From contig CALEIK010000015.1 of the NCBI GenBank assembly GCA_937876195.1, forward strand, positions 1 to 64,000: 64,000 bases of DNA, given 5' to 3'. Below, in pieces: positions 9,964-19,163 of this stretch. The stretch is from an uncultured Flavobacteriales bacterium. GTDB lineage: Bacteria; Bacteroidota; Bacteroidia; Flavobacteriales_D; Crocinitomicaceae. The notes under the pieces are model-generated. The model was not told where the DNA came from. It did no database searches and was given only the letters and a program-made list of their open reading frames with translations. The first letter of the stretch is position 1. Each line of letters opens with the position of its first letter. The position numbers were made by a program, and so were the translations under genes.

Positions 9964-10067
9964 TTTCGAGTAACCTGTAATCTCGAAAGAAATAAATAAA
10001 AGTCGCATTCTATACTAGGTTTACGACATAAACGCACAGCCCTCTGCTATACGAGGGCGCAAAGATA
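9964..10067 (-). promoter_or_regulatory. rpsA promoter -7 element and structured 5' leader
   Basis: The minus strand reads TATCTTTG at 10067-10060, matching the -7 consensus TAnnTTTG. Just downstream a hairpin with stem GCCCTC/GAGGGC (10053-10058 with 10039-10044, 8-base loop) would sit at the very 5' end of the mRNA. A second hairpin, TTTCGAG/CTCGAAA (9982-9988 with 9964-9970, 11-base loop), lies about 20 bases before the start codon. Two stems in a short leader of a ribosomal protein gene suggest autoregulation by S1; this is inference. Confidence 0.5.
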
Positions 10068-10103
10068 AGTAATTTAATTGATAATTTAGTTGGGTAAACA
10101 AAA

Positions 10104-10130
10104 AAAACATCAGCCATAGACTGATGTTTT
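10104..10130 (-). terminator. Rho-independent terminator of the gyrA-TPR operon
   Basis: Stem AAAACATCAG (rc of 10121-10130) pairs with CTGATGTTTT (rc of 10104-10113) around a 7-base loop, and the minus strand continues into a T tract (rc of 10100-10107). It lies 22 bases after the TPR gene stop codon. Confidence 0.85.
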
Positions 10131-10151
10131 AGAACGAGTTAGTAATTTTAC

Positions 10152-11360
10152 TTACTTGATTGCGTCAGCTCTTTTTTTGTATTCCAACGCTTTTTCAGAA
10201 TTTCCTAGATTACGCTGTAATTGGAACAAAATTGTCAATACGGCTTTATCTTCAGGGTATGCCTCGATGTATTTCTCCAAAGGAATTAAAGCTCGCTCAT
10301 ACGTTTCAGAGCTTTGTTGCTTCATTTTATTGTAGTTGGGATCACCAAATGGAAGTTGATCAGCGGCTAACTTAAGATCTCCAGCCCATGTCACTAAATG
10401 TGCTCCTAACTGATACTGTGCGTCTGCGTAGTTTGGATCTATTTCCAGTGCCTTGTTTAGTGCTGCTTCCGCTTTTTCATTCTCTTTCAAATCGATGTAG
10501 ATGGTCCCAATCGTATAATGCAACTGCTTGTTGTTTGGGTCAGTGGCAATAGCATCATTTAATGCTGCCTGAGCACCTTGCGCATCTCCAGCATCAATGT
10601 TCGTGTTTACGGCTTCAAGTAAAAGGTCTTTATCAGTGGGATTCTCCTTTCGTGCAGCAGTTATGATTTCTTTCGCTTTTTCAATGTCTCCAGCTTTTCT
10701 ATATGCGCTAGATGCCAAAACCGACGAAAGCGTCCCTCTGTAGTTAGCTTCCGCTAGACGTTCGTAACCTTTTGCAGCTTTCTCAAATTCTTCTACTTTT
10801 TCGTAGCAAATAGAAGCGTTGAAAACTGCAGCACTGTCCAAGATGTCAATCGCATCGCTGTACTTAGCTTGTGTTTCGTACAATTCTGCTGCCTCACCAT
10901 ATTGTTCAGCTTGATAGATCATGTTTGCGAACTGGTTTAGCATTGCTACTTTTTGATACACGGAGGTTTCAATATCCTGCTTCATTTTCTTACCAAGATC
11001 ATAACCTTTGTCGAAGGCAGCAATGGATTGCTCAATTGCATCGTCACCACCTAATTTAATGAAAGTGGTGTCCATTGTTTGCATGCCGAGAATTAGAAAG
11101 TGAGAGTAAATCTCTCCTTTCAGCCATTGTGTTTTTTGACTTTCTTTGGTTTCTTCGTGGGCAGCTGCAAGATCAATAAATTCTTTCGCAGCAACCAATG
11201 ATTTTTTAGCCGCTTCAAAGTCGCCCGTTGCAAAGCTCGTCATATACTTGTTCTTAAACTCAACGGCAGCACTTGTTTCATTTTTCTTCTGTCCAAATGC
11301 GTTACCTGTAACTGCGACTAGTCCAAGAGCAAGTGCAGCGATTTTAAATGAAATTTTCAT
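10152..11360 (-). CDS. Exported TPR-repeat protein encoded with gyrA
   Basis: I use the ATG at 11360 (402 residues) because it starts a clean signal peptide (MKISFKIAALALGLVAVTGNAFGQ); an upstream in-frame start at 11387 would add nine residues and spoil it. The rest is helical with at least five TPR-like units, the clearest at about 270-330 (KQLHYTIGTIYIDLKENEKA, then LEIDPNYADAQYQLGAHL). TPRs mediate protein contacts; the mature protein is probably periplasmic. The gene begins 36 bases after the gyrA stop and shares its terminator. A gyrA-TPR pairing is one I associate with Flavobacteriia; the functional reason is unknown. Confidence 0.88.
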   Translation of the reverse strand: MKISFKIAALALGLVAVTGNAFGQKKNETSAAVEFKNKYMTSFATGDFEAAKKSLVAAKEFIDLAAAHEETKESQKTQWLKGEIYSHFLILGMQTMDTTFIKLGGDDAIEQSIAAFDKGYDLGKKMKQDIETSVYQKVAMLNQFANMIYQAEQYGEAAELYETQAKYSDAIDILDSAAVFNASICYEKVEEFEKAAKGYERLAEANYRGTLSSVLASSAYRKAGDIEKAKEIITAARKENPTDKDLLLEAVNTNIDAGDAQGAQAALNDAIATDPNNKQLHYTIGTIYIDLKENEKAEAALNKALEIDPNYADAQYQLGAHLVTWAGDLKLAADQLPFGDPNYNKMKQQSSETYERALIPLEKYIEAYPEDKAVLTILFQLQRNLGNSEKALEYKKRADAIK

Positions 11361-11396
11361 AATATTTAATTTATTCTTAAGATTCAAAAAATAGAT

Positions 11397-13976
11397 TTAT
11401 TCCACATCGTCATTTTCAATATTCATGCCATTATCTTCTGTGTCGTCCGTTTCCTGAGTATCAACACCGTTTTCAGCATCTAGAATGTCAACATCTTCTA
11501 TATCCTCTTCATCTTCGCTTCTAGGCACTCGCGCTACAGCGGCAATTTCAGAAGTTCCTTTTAAATTGATCAACCTAACACCTTGAGCAGCTCTACCCAT
11601 TGTTCTGATTCCATCAATGTGCATACGAATTGTTACTCCAGAACGCGTGATAATCATTAAATCCTCTTCGTCACTTACATTTTTAATGGCAAGAAGTTTA
11701 CCTGTTTTTTCGGTAATATTTAATGTTTTAACACCTTTTCCACCACGATTCGTAATTCTGTATACTGGTTCTTGATCTTCTGGATCATTTAAATAAGTTC
11801 GTTTTCCATATCCTTTTTCAGAAACGACTAGAATCGTTGAATATACATCCTCCACGCAAACCATTCCAATAACAGCATCGTTTTTATCTGCAAGAGTAAC
11901 ACCGCGAACACCTGCTGCGTTTCTTCCCATTCCACGAACTTTTTCTTCGTTGAAACGAATCGCTCTACCATTTGATGTCGCTAGTACAATCTCGTTTGAG
12001 CCATTTGTTAGTTTAGCTTCTAACAATTCATCATTGTCTCTAATCGTAATGGCGTTGATTCCATTTGTTCTTGGTCGTGAATAAGCCTCTAAAGAAGTTT
12101 TCTTGATCACGCCTTGCTTCGTCGCCATGATGATGAAGTTGTTTTCTACGTACTCTTTGTCTGTTAAGTCCTTCACTTTCACATAAGCCTTGATACGATC
12201 ATCTTGCTCAATGTTCAACAAGTTCTGAATTGCACGACCTTTGCTTGTTTTTGTTCCTTCTGGGATTTCGAATACGCGCATCCAGAAACATTTCCCTTTT
12301 TCTGTAAAGATTAATAGGTAATTGTGGTTGGTTGCAACGAATAACTCTTCCAAGAAATCTTTGTCACGCGTGGTTGATCCTTTTGATCCCATTCCTCCAC
12401 GGTTCTGTACTTTGTACTCAGCTAGACTTGTACGCTTGATATATCCAGCGTGAGAGATCGTTACAACTACTTCTTCATCGGGAATTAAATCTTCAATGCG
12501 CATTTCGCTTGCTGAATACTCAATGCGAGAGCGTCTTTCATCGCCGTATTTCTCACGAACTTCAGCTAATTCAGATTTAATAATCTCCATTCTACGCGAT
12601 TCGTTGGCTAAAATATCCTTCAAATCAGTAATGAGTGCCATTAACTCATCAAACTCTGCACGAAGTTTATCTTGCTCAAGACCTGTCAATTGACGCAGTC
12701 TCATCTCAACAATCGCACGTGCTTGTAGATCACTTAATTTAAAACGCTCGATTAATTTATCTCGTGCTTCATCAGGACTTTTAGAGGCACGAATCATTTT
12801 AATTACTTCATCAATATTATCTGATGCAATAATTAAACCTTCTAAAATATGTGCTCTTTCTTCAGCTTTTCTAAGTTCAAATTTTGTTCTCCTTACAACA
12901 ACCTCATGTCGGAACTCAACAAAATTCTCGATGATTTCTTTTAAGTTCAATAAAACAGGTCGCCCTTTTACCAAACAGATATTGTTTACAGAAAACGATG
13001 TTTGCAGCGATGTGAATTTGAACAGTTTATTTAAAACAACATTTGGAATTGCATCTCTTCTCAATTCATAAACGATCCGCATCCCGTTTCTATCCGATTC
13101 ATCACGAATATCAGAAATACCATCAATTTTCTTGTCATTCACCAAGTCAGCGGTCTTCTTGATCATGTCCGCTTTATTCACTTGATAAGGAATTTCAGTC
13201 ACAATAATAACCTCACGGCCACTGCTTGTTTCTTCAATTTCTGCTTTCGCGCGCATGACAATTCGTCCTCTTCCTGTCAATAAGGCATCTCTTACACCTT
13301 CGTAACCATAAATAATTCCACCTGTTGGAAAATCTGGTGCTTTAATGTATTGCAACAGTTCTTCAGGTTCTATGTCTTTATTATCAATGTATGCAGCGAT
13401 ACCATCACATACTTCCGTCAAATTGTGCGGAGCCATGTTAGTGGCCATACCGACAGCAATTCCACTCGCACCATTTACTAATAGGTTTGGAATCTTAGAC
13501 GGTAACACAGATGGCTCGACTAAACTCTCATCAAAATTAGGGGTAAAGTCAACCGTTTCTTTCTCGAGATCAGCGAGCATATCCTCAGCAATCTTTCTTA
13601 AACGTGCTTCTGTATAACGCATCGCAGCTGGACTATCACCATCGACAGACCCGTAGTTTCCTTGACCGTCAACAAGTGGGTAGCGAAGTGACCAATGCTG
13701 AGCCATACGCACCATTGTATCGTACACTGAACTATCACCGTGCGGGTGGTACTTTCCTAATACCTCACCGACGATTCTCGCCGATTTTTTATGTGGTCTA
13801 TTTGAGTAAACTCCAAGATCTTGCATACCATATAAAACACGTCTGTGCACGGGCTTAAAACCGTCACGAACGTCAGGTAATGCTCTAGATACAATAACGG
13901 ACATTGAGTAATCAATGTACGCTGATTTCATTTCATCTTCAATGTTAATCTGGATTATCTTTTCTCCTTCTGCCAT
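11397..13976 (-). CDS. gyrA: DNA gyrase subunit A
   Basis: The product has 859 residues. The N-terminal breakage-reunion domain holds the catalytic tyrosine Y121 in AMRYTEARL. The quinolone-resistance region reads HPHGDSSVYDTMVRMAQ, with Ser82 and Asp86 in the positions where Ser and Asp mark the susceptible form in E. coli. The C-terminal DNA-wrapping domain has the GyrA box as QNRGGMG followed by beta-pinwheel blades. The last 40 residues are very acidic, as often seen in GyrA tails. GyrA works with GyrB to introduce negative supercoils using ATP. It is divergent from clpC across 239 bases. Confidence 0.97.
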   Translation of the reverse strand: MAEGEKIIQINIEDEMKSAYIDYSMSVIVSRALPDVRDGFKPVHRRVLYGMQDLGVYSNRPHKKSARIVGEVLGKYHPHGDSSVYDTMVRMAQHWSLRYPLVDGQGNYGSVDGDSPAAMRYTEARLRKIAEDMLADLEKETVDFTPNFDESLVEPSVLPSKIPNLLVNGASGIAVGMATNMAPHNLTEVCDGIAAYIDNKDIEPEELLQYIKAPDFPTGGIIYGYEGVRDALLTGRGRIVMRAKAEIEETSSGREVIIVTEIPYQVNKADMIKKTADLVNDKKIDGISDIRDESDRNGMRIVYELRRDAIPNVVLNKLFKFTSLQTSFSVNNICLVKGRPVLLNLKEIIENFVEFRHEVVVRRTKFELRKAEERAHILEGLIIASDNIDEVIKMIRASKSPDEARDKLIERFKLSDLQARAIVEMRLRQLTGLEQDKLRAEFDELMALITDLKDILANESRRMEIIKSELAEVREKYGDERRSRIEYSASEMRIEDLIPDEEVVVTISHAGYIKRTSLAEYKVQNRGGMGSKGSTTRDKDFLEELFVATNHNYLLIFTEKGKCFWMRVFEIPEGTKTSKGRAIQNLLNIEQDDRIKAYVKVKDLTDKEYVENNFIIMATKQGVIKKTSLEAYSRPRTNGINAITIRDNDELLEAKLTNGSNEIVLATSNGRAIRFNEEKVRGMGRNAAGVRGVTLADKNDAVIGMVCVEDVYSTILVVSEKGYGKRTYLNDPEDQEPVYRITNRGGKGVKTLNITEKTGKLLAIKNVSDEEDLMIITRSGVTIRMHIDGIRTMGRAAQGVRLINLKGTSEIAAVARVPRSEDEEDIEDVDILDAENGVDTQETDDTEDNGMNIENDDVE

Positions 13977-14112
13977 TTTGTTTCCAATTAATTTTTTTAC
14001 ACCAAAATAGGTGTGTAATTAGCAAGCCTCGAAATTAGTCATTTAAACCATAGTTGAGACCATGAATTGAGCCTATTTACTAACAAAAATCTGTGGAAAA
14101 TTGCGATTTACA

Positions 14113-14147
14113 TTGACTTATTAACAATTTTATTCGTTATATATTTG
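14113..14147 (+). promoter_or_regulatory. Probable clpC promoter
   Basis: TTG at 14113-14115 and TATATTTG at 14140-14147 fit the Bacteroidota -33 and -7 elements, with 24 bases between them, slightly longer than the usual 17-23. The start codon is 69 bases downstream. Confidence 0.45.
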
Positions 14148-14215
14148 TATATTATATAAATTGTCCATTTTTACATTGTTGTAGAATCGGGTATAATTAT
14201 TGATAGGTGTAAAAT

Positions 14216-16750
14216 ATGGAAGCAAAATTTTCACAGAGAGTAAAAGATGTCATTAGCTACAGCCGAGAAGAAGCCCTTCGTTTAGGGAATGACTTTATTG
14301 GTGTGGAGCATCTTTTGCTGGGGTTAATTCGTGAAGGGGATGGCAAAGCAATTGCGGTGTTAAAAGAGTTTCAGTTGAACCTAAAGATGGTACGCCAAGA
14401 GATTGAACAAACACTTACCTCCAACACGAGTATCGCCAATCAAAACTTGGCAAATATCCCATTAGTTAAACAAGCAGAGCGTGTTTTGAAGTTAACCTAT
14501 TTAGAGGCAAAACTTCACAAGAGCACGACAATTGGTACAGAGCACTTGTTGCTTTCAATATTGAAGAATGAAGACAATGTTGCATGTAGCATATTAAACA
14601 AATATGGTATTATTTACGAAAACGTTAAAGACGAATTAGAAGATATGAAAGAAGATGATATTTCACCACGTGCTGAATTTCCAGGTGGAGCAGAAGAAGA
14701 GGATCGAGAAGAATCATTTTCTACACCAAGAAAGGGGGCTGATCCGAAATCAAAAACGCCTGTGCTGGATAACTTCGGTCGCGACTTAACCAAATTGGCA
14801 GAAGCTGGTCGACTGGATCCTATTGTAGGGCGTGAACGAGAAATTGAGCGTGTTAGTCAGATTCTTTCCAGAAGAAAGAAAAACAATCCAATCTTAATTG
14901 GTGAACCTGGCGTTGGTAAGAGTGCAATTGCCGAAGGATTAGCTTTGAGAATTGTTCAGCGCAAGGTGTCACGTGTTTTATTCAATAAGCGCGTAGTTTC
15001 ATTGGACTTAGCGTCGTTGGTCGCTGGAACAAAATACAGAGGTCAGTTCGAAGAGCGAATGAAAGCAGTGATGCAGGAAATTGAAAAAAATCCTGATGTC
15101 ATTTTATTCATTGATGAGATTCATACAATTATTGGTGCTGGTGGAGCTTCTGGTTCATTAGACGCATCAAACATGTTGAAACCTGCTTTGGCGAGAGGTG
15201 AAATGCAAGCGATTGGAGCGACAACTCTTGATGAGTACAGACAGCACATTGAAAAAGATGGTGCATTGGAACGTCGTTTCCAAAAAGTAATTATTGAACC
15301 GACGTCTATTCAAGAGACCGTTCAAATCCTTGAAAATATTAAAGAACGCTACGAAGATCATCATTCAGTGACTTATACGCCTGAGGCTATCAAGGCATGT
15401 GTTACATTGACCGAGCGTTATATCACGGATAGACACCTACCAGACAAAGCGATTGATGCGTTGGATGAGGTAGGATCTCGTGTTCACCTTACAAACATTA
15501 ATGTTCCACAAGGGATTTTAGATGTTGAACAGAAAATCGAAGATCTCAAGGAAGAGAAGAATGAAGTGATCAAAACGCAACAGTATGAAAAAGCTGCTGA
15601 GTTGAGGGATAAGGAGCGCCAGTTGATGGAAGAGCTTGAATCTGCTAAATCAAAATGGGAGCAAGACTCTAAGAATAACCGCGTAACGGTTACAGAAGAG
15701 AACGTTGCCGAAGTCGTTTCGATGATGAGCGGTGTTCCTGTAACGCGTATTTCAGAATCTGAAATTGGTCGACTTGCGAGCATGGAAGAGGAGATTAAAC
15801 ACAAAGTGATTGGTCAGGAAGAAGCGGTTCAGAAAGTTGTAAGAGCAATTCAGCGAAATCGCGCAGGATTAAAAGATCCGAATAAGCCAATTGGTTCTTT
15901 CTTTTTCCTAGGACCAACAGGTGTGGGTAAAACACAGCTGGCGAAAGTATTAGCGAAGTATTTATTCGATTCATACGATTCATTGATTCGTGTCGACATG
16001 TCAGAATACATGGAGAAATTTTCTATTTCACGTTTGGTTGGAGCACCTCCAGGATACGTGGGATATGAAGAAGGAGGACAGTTGACAGAGAAGGTTAGAA
16101 GAAAGCCTTATTCTATTGTATTGTTGGACGAGATCGAAAAAGCGCACCCAGATGTATTTAACTTGTTGTTGCAAGCATTGGACGATGGTCACATGACTGA
16201 TGGTTTAGGTCGAAAAATTGATTTTAAGAACACCATTATCATTATGACGTCGAACATAGGTGCGCGTCAATTGGCTGACTTTGGGACTGGTGTTGGATTT
16301 GGAACTTCGGCTCAATCGACTCAGAAAGAAGAGAACTCAAAAATTGTGGTACAAAATGCGCTGAGAAAAGCCTTCTCTCCAGAGTTTTTGAACCGTGTAG
16401 ATGATATGGTCATGTTTAAATCACTTTCACGTGATGACATTCATAAAATTATTGATCTTGAACTTGAGAAGCTATATGGTCGTATCAACGAACTGGGCTA
16501 TTCAATCGAAATCACCAAATCGGCAAAAGATTTTATTGTTGACAAAGGATATGATGAAAAATTTGGAGCACGTCCACTTAAGAGAGCGATTCAGAAGTAT
16601 GTTGAGGATCCGCTAGCAGAGGAGATTGTTAAAACAAACCTGCAAGAAGGGGATTCCATCAAAATAGATATGAAGAAAGGAGCGGAAGAATTGACTGTAA
16701 ACATTGTGAAGGGCGTTAAAAAAGCACCAGCAAAGGACAAGGGAAACTAA
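14216..16750 (+). CDS. clpC: ATP-dependent Clp protease ATP-binding subunit ClpC
   Basis: The product has 844 residues. It starts with two Clp N-domain repeats (about 1-145), then the first AAA+ module with Walker A GEPGVGKS (about 229-236) and Walker B VILFIDEIHT. A UVR-like helical pair (YEKAAELRDKERQL, about 458-471) forms the short middle domain that separates ClpC from ClpB. The second AAA+ module has GPTGVGKT (about 566-573), and a ClpB-type D2-small domain ends the protein. ClpC unfolds substrates and feeds them to ClpP, here encoded elsewhere. A terminator follows the stop at 16773-16801. The gene is monocistronic and divergent from gyrA. Confidence 0.95.
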   Translation: MEAKFSQRVKDVISYSREEALRLGNDFIGVEHLLLGLIREGDGKAIAVLKEFQLNLKMVRQEIEQTLTSNTSIANQNLANIPLVKQAERVLKLTYLEAKLHKSTTIGTEHLLLSILKNEDNVACSILNKYGIIYENVKDELEDMKEDDISPRAEFPGGAEEEDREESFSTPRKGADPKSKTPVLDNFGRDLTKLAEAGRLDPIVGREREIERVSQILSRRKKNNPILIGEPGVGKSAIAEGLALRIVQRKVSRVLFNKRVVSLDLASLVAGTKYRGQFEERMKAVMQEIEKNPDVILFIDEIHTIIGAGGASGSLDASNMLKPALARGEMQAIGATTLDEYRQHIEKDGALERRFQKVIIEPTSIQETVQILENIKERYEDHHSVTYTPEAIKACVTLTERYITDRHLPDKAIDALDEVGSRVHLTNINVPQGILDVEQKIEDLKEEKNEVIKTQQYEKAAELRDKERQLMEELESAKSKWEQDSKNNRVTVTEENVAEVVSMMSGVPVTRISESEIGRLASMEEEIKHKVIGQEEAVQKVVRAIQRNRAGLKDPNKPIGSFFFLGPTGVGKTQLAKVLAKYLFDSYDSLIRVDMSEYMEKFSISRLVGAPPGYVGYEEGGQLTEKVRRKPYSIVLLDEIEKAHPDVFNLLLQALDDGHMTDGLGRKIDFKNTIIIMTSNIGARQLADFGTGVGFGTSAQSTQKEENSKIVVQNALRKAFSPEFLNRVDDMVMFKSLSRDDIHKIIDLELEKLYGRINELGYSIEITKSAKDFIVDKGYDEKFGARPLKRAIQKYVEDPLAEEIVKTNLQEGDSIKIDMKKGAEELTVNIVKGVKKAPAKDKGN

Positions 16751-16772
16751 ACGTTCGAAGGGAATAATGAAG

Positions 16773-16801
16773 ATAGGGGAGTGTAAACTTCCCTATTTTT
16801 T
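16773..16801 (+). terminator. Rho-independent terminator of clpC
   Basis: The 10-bp stem ATAGGGGAGT/ACTTCCCTAT (one G-U) with loop GTAA is followed by six T. Its T tract overlaps the stop codon of the convergent murQ (16793-16795). Confidence 0.85.
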
Positions 16802-17608
16802 GTTTAAATAGTTTTCAATTGCTGAGCGCACACTCCCGTACTGTTGTAGTAATTCGAGAGCGGTCTCATAATTCACTGGAATACTTTCTTGAATCATTTT
16901 TGCTCCACGGTCTACCAGTTTATTATTACTGAGTTGCATGTCAACCATTTTATTTCCTTTGACGTGTCCCAGTTTAATCATCAGTGCGGTGCTAATCATA
17001 TTCAGTATTAACTTCTGTGCAGTTCCAGATTTCATGCGCGTACTTCCAGTCACGAATTCAGGTCCAACAACAGCAGTCATTGGGAATTGAGATTCTTGTT
17101 CTAACTCACAACCTGGATTGCACGAAATGCCTCCTGTTATAAGTCCAGTTGCATTCGCTTTTTTTATTGCTCCTATAACGTAGGGTGTAGAACCAGAGGC
17201 TGCTATTCCAACAAGTGTATCGCTGAGAGTGATGTTGTGTGCTTCAAGATCTTTCCATCCTTGTTCATAATCATCTTCGGCAAATTCAACTGCTTTGCGA
17301 ATTGCAGAATCTCCTCCAGCGATAATTCCGACAACAACACCATGTGCTACGCCAAAGGTTGGGGGGCATTCACTTGCATCTACGATTCCAAGTCGACCGC
17401 TGGTACCAGCACCGATATAAAAAAGGCGTCCACCTGCTTTCATTTTTGGGTAACATGCTTCAATGAATGCTTCAATCTTTGGGATGATTTTTTCAATGGC
17501 GAGTGCCACAGTTTGATCTTCTGCATTTATGTTTATCAACAAATCTGCCGTTGACATTTGCTCAAGGTCGTTAAAATTCGATGCTGATTCTGTAATTTTC
17601 GATGTCAT
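16793..17608 (-). CDS. murQ: N-acetylmuramic acid 6-phosphate etherase
   Basis: The product has 271 residues with a SIS sugar-isomerase fold. The signature GAGTSGRLGIVDASECPPTFG-like loop is present at about 67-87, and a second signature, EFVTGSTRMKSGTAQK, lies at about 184-199. MurQ cleaves the lactyl ether of MurNAc-6-phosphate to GlcNAc-6-phosphate and D-lactate in peptidoglycan recycling. It is a little shorter than the roughly 300 residues of E. coli MurQ, mainly at the C-terminus. Its start overlaps the stop of the phosphoribosyltransferase gene by four bases (ATGA), so translation is probably coupled. It is the last gene of a three-gene operon. Confidence 0.93.
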   Translation of the reverse strand: MTSKITESASNFNDLEQMSTADLLININAEDQTVALAIEKIIPKIEAFIEACYPKMKAGGRLFYIGAGTSGRLGIVDASECPPTFGVAHGVVVGIIAGGDSAIRKAVEFAEDDYEQGWKDLEAHNITLSDTLVGIAASGSTPYVIGAIKKANATGLITGGISCNPGCELEQESQFPMTAVVGPEFVTGSTRMKSGTAQKLILNMISTALMIKLGHVKGNKMVDMQLSNNKLVDRGAKMIQESIPVNYETALELLQQYGSVRSAIENYLNKK

Positions 17609-18099
17609 ATCAAATATGCCTTAGCGTTGTCGCCGGTTAAAATCACTTCGACACGGTCCTTTAATGTAGTTGATAGACTTAGTCCCACAAAATTTGCTTT
17701 GATTGGAAAACGTCGGTGCGTCCTGTCAACTAAAGTCAACGTTTTGATTGCTTTTGTAGGGAACTGAAGAATTTCGATAAGCGCATATTGCATTGTTTTC
17801 CCTGAGTTCAATACGTCATCTACTAAGACGATATACCCATTCTTCAATTCTTCTTTTTCGGCGGTGAGTCGCGTTTTTTCCGACCAAGGTTCGACCTTAT
17901 TGATGAAAATTTCAAACACGTTTACTTTCAAATTCGAGTGTTTTCGAATGATTTCAGCGATTCTGTTTGCTAGAATAATGCCATTCCCAGAAATACCACC
18001 AAGAAATAACTGTTTCTCATCAAAACAATTTTCCAGCAATTGATGCGCGAGTCGATTGATCTTTTTGTCAATTTCTTGTTTGGAAAGTATTTCTTGCAT
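17605..18099 (-). CDS. PyrR-like phosphoribosyltransferase
   Basis: The product has 164 residues of the type I phosphoribosyltransferase fold. The PRPP-binding loop is VLVDDVLNSGKT at residues 91-102, and the early GGISGNGIILANRIAEII region matches the PPi loop. Relatives include PyrR (uracil phosphoribosyltransferase/regulator) and hypoxanthine-type enzymes. I cannot fix the substrate: a PyrR role would fit carB lying just beyond, but carB is on the other strand. The gene lies 45 bases after the rhomboid-TPR gene and overlaps murQ by four bases. Confidence 0.82.
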   Translation of the reverse strand: MQEILSKQEIDKKINRLAHQLLENCFDEKQLFLGGISGNGIILANRIAEIIRKHSNLKVNVFEIFINKVEPWSEKTRLTAEKEELKNGYIVLVDDVLNSGKTMQYALIEILQFPTKAIKTLTLVDRTHRRFPIKANFVGLSLSTTLKDRVEVILTGDNAKAYLI

Positions 18100-18144
18100 T
18101 TTTAGTTGGTGTTGAGGACAATTCTACATATTTTTTTTCGAATC

Positions 18145-19086
18145 TTACGGCAACTTGGCGATATTTTCTTTGGCCCAACCGTTGTTAGGATCCAGTTCCA
18201 AGATTCGTTCATATAATTTTCGAGCAAGGATATAATTTTCGTTTTGATGAGCCGTCAATGCTAAATCACTCAATTCATCAATGGTGATGTAGTGCAAGTT
18301 TTCTTTGCTGATCGCATGGTCAGGATTGATTTCAATGGCTTTTTTGTAATACTTCTTAGCTTCGGCATAATCACCTTCTTCATGTGCAGAATATCCCTTG
18401 TAATAATTCCATTCAGCTGACCACGGTGCATATTTTAATGAAAAGCTCGATAGCAACATCAGTGAAACACCGATAACGATAGGGAGTACTTTCTTTTTCG
18501 GATAGGTCGAAAACCCAATGATGGCGCCAAAGATCAATCCTGAAATCATGGCTTCAATTCCAATGTTAAAATCTTTGTCCTTGTTTAAATAATAGGCGGT
18601 TAAAATTCCGAAAACGGCAATATTCAAAAATATATACCGTGCTCTTAACTTGAAGAGATCCTGTTTGAATGATTTTACAATAATGTACGCCAAGAAGAAA
18701 TAGTTGATGCCGGTCAGACCAATTCCCGCATCATCTGAAAAGGTGAGCTGAGAAATAGAAACAATAACAGATGCAAAAAAACCTAACAAGAAAAAGTTGA
18801 ACACGCTAATTCTCCGCTCAATGTATGCGCCCAGAATCCATAAAGAGATTAGGTTGATAATCAAGTGGTAGTAATTGATGTGTAAAAAACTATTTGAAAA
18901 CACGCCCCAATATTGACCTTGATAAATTTGAATAGCGTACGGTGCACCAAATTTACTGTACAAGGTTTGCGCATTCATTTCTTCGTTCAAAAAATAGAAG
19001 AGTAGATAAATGGTTATACAGAGAACGGTGATCGCCAATGTAAACCAAGGGATTGTTGTTTTTTTTGTTTCTAGCATTTTAGTCAC
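18145..19086 (-). CDS. Rhomboid-like membrane protein with C-terminal TPRs; catalytic residues appear lost
   Basis: The product has 313 residues. The first 210 form a six-helix rhomboid-type membrane domain with the conserved HLIIN element (74-78). The active-site loop that normally reads GxSG is GLTG (123-126), so the serine slot is Thr125. In the last helix the usual AHxxGxxxG reads AMISGLIFG, so the catalytic histidine slot is Met180. Both dyad residues are therefore missing and it is probably a pseudoprotease. Two TPRs follow (about 224-257 and 277-310), likely cytoplasmic. It leads the operon with the phosphoribosyltransferase and murQ. The start could also be the ATG at codon 4. Confidence 0.85.
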   Translation of the reverse strand: MTKMLETKKTTIPWFTLAITVLCITIYLLFYFLNEEMNAQTLYSKFGAPYAIQIYQGQYWGVFSNSFLHINYYHLIINLISLWILGAYIERRISVFNFFLLGFFASVIVSISQLTFSDDAGIGLTGINYFFLAYIIVKSFKQDLFKLRARYIFLNIAVFGILTAYYLNKDKDFNIGIEAMISGLIFGAIIGFSTYPKKKVLPIVIGVSLMLLSSFSLKYAPWSAEWNYYKGYSAHEEGDYAEAKKYYKKAIEINPDHAISKENLHYITIDELSDLALTAHQNENYILARKLYERILELDPNNGWAKENIAKLP

Positions 19087-19163
19087 TTCTAAAGTTGATG
19101 CTCATCATCAAAAGTAAAACCGATTTTTGATAGTATCTCGATTTTCAACGGAAGTTATTCACG

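Noticed and set aside
12241..12480. Altered GyrA quinolone region as a resistance marker
   Set aside because: Ser82 and Asp86 match the susceptible form, so no resistance change is visible in GyrA.
15484..15804. 106-codon frame opposite clpC
   Set aside because: It covers the middle and second AAA+ regions of ClpC and has no support beyond being open.
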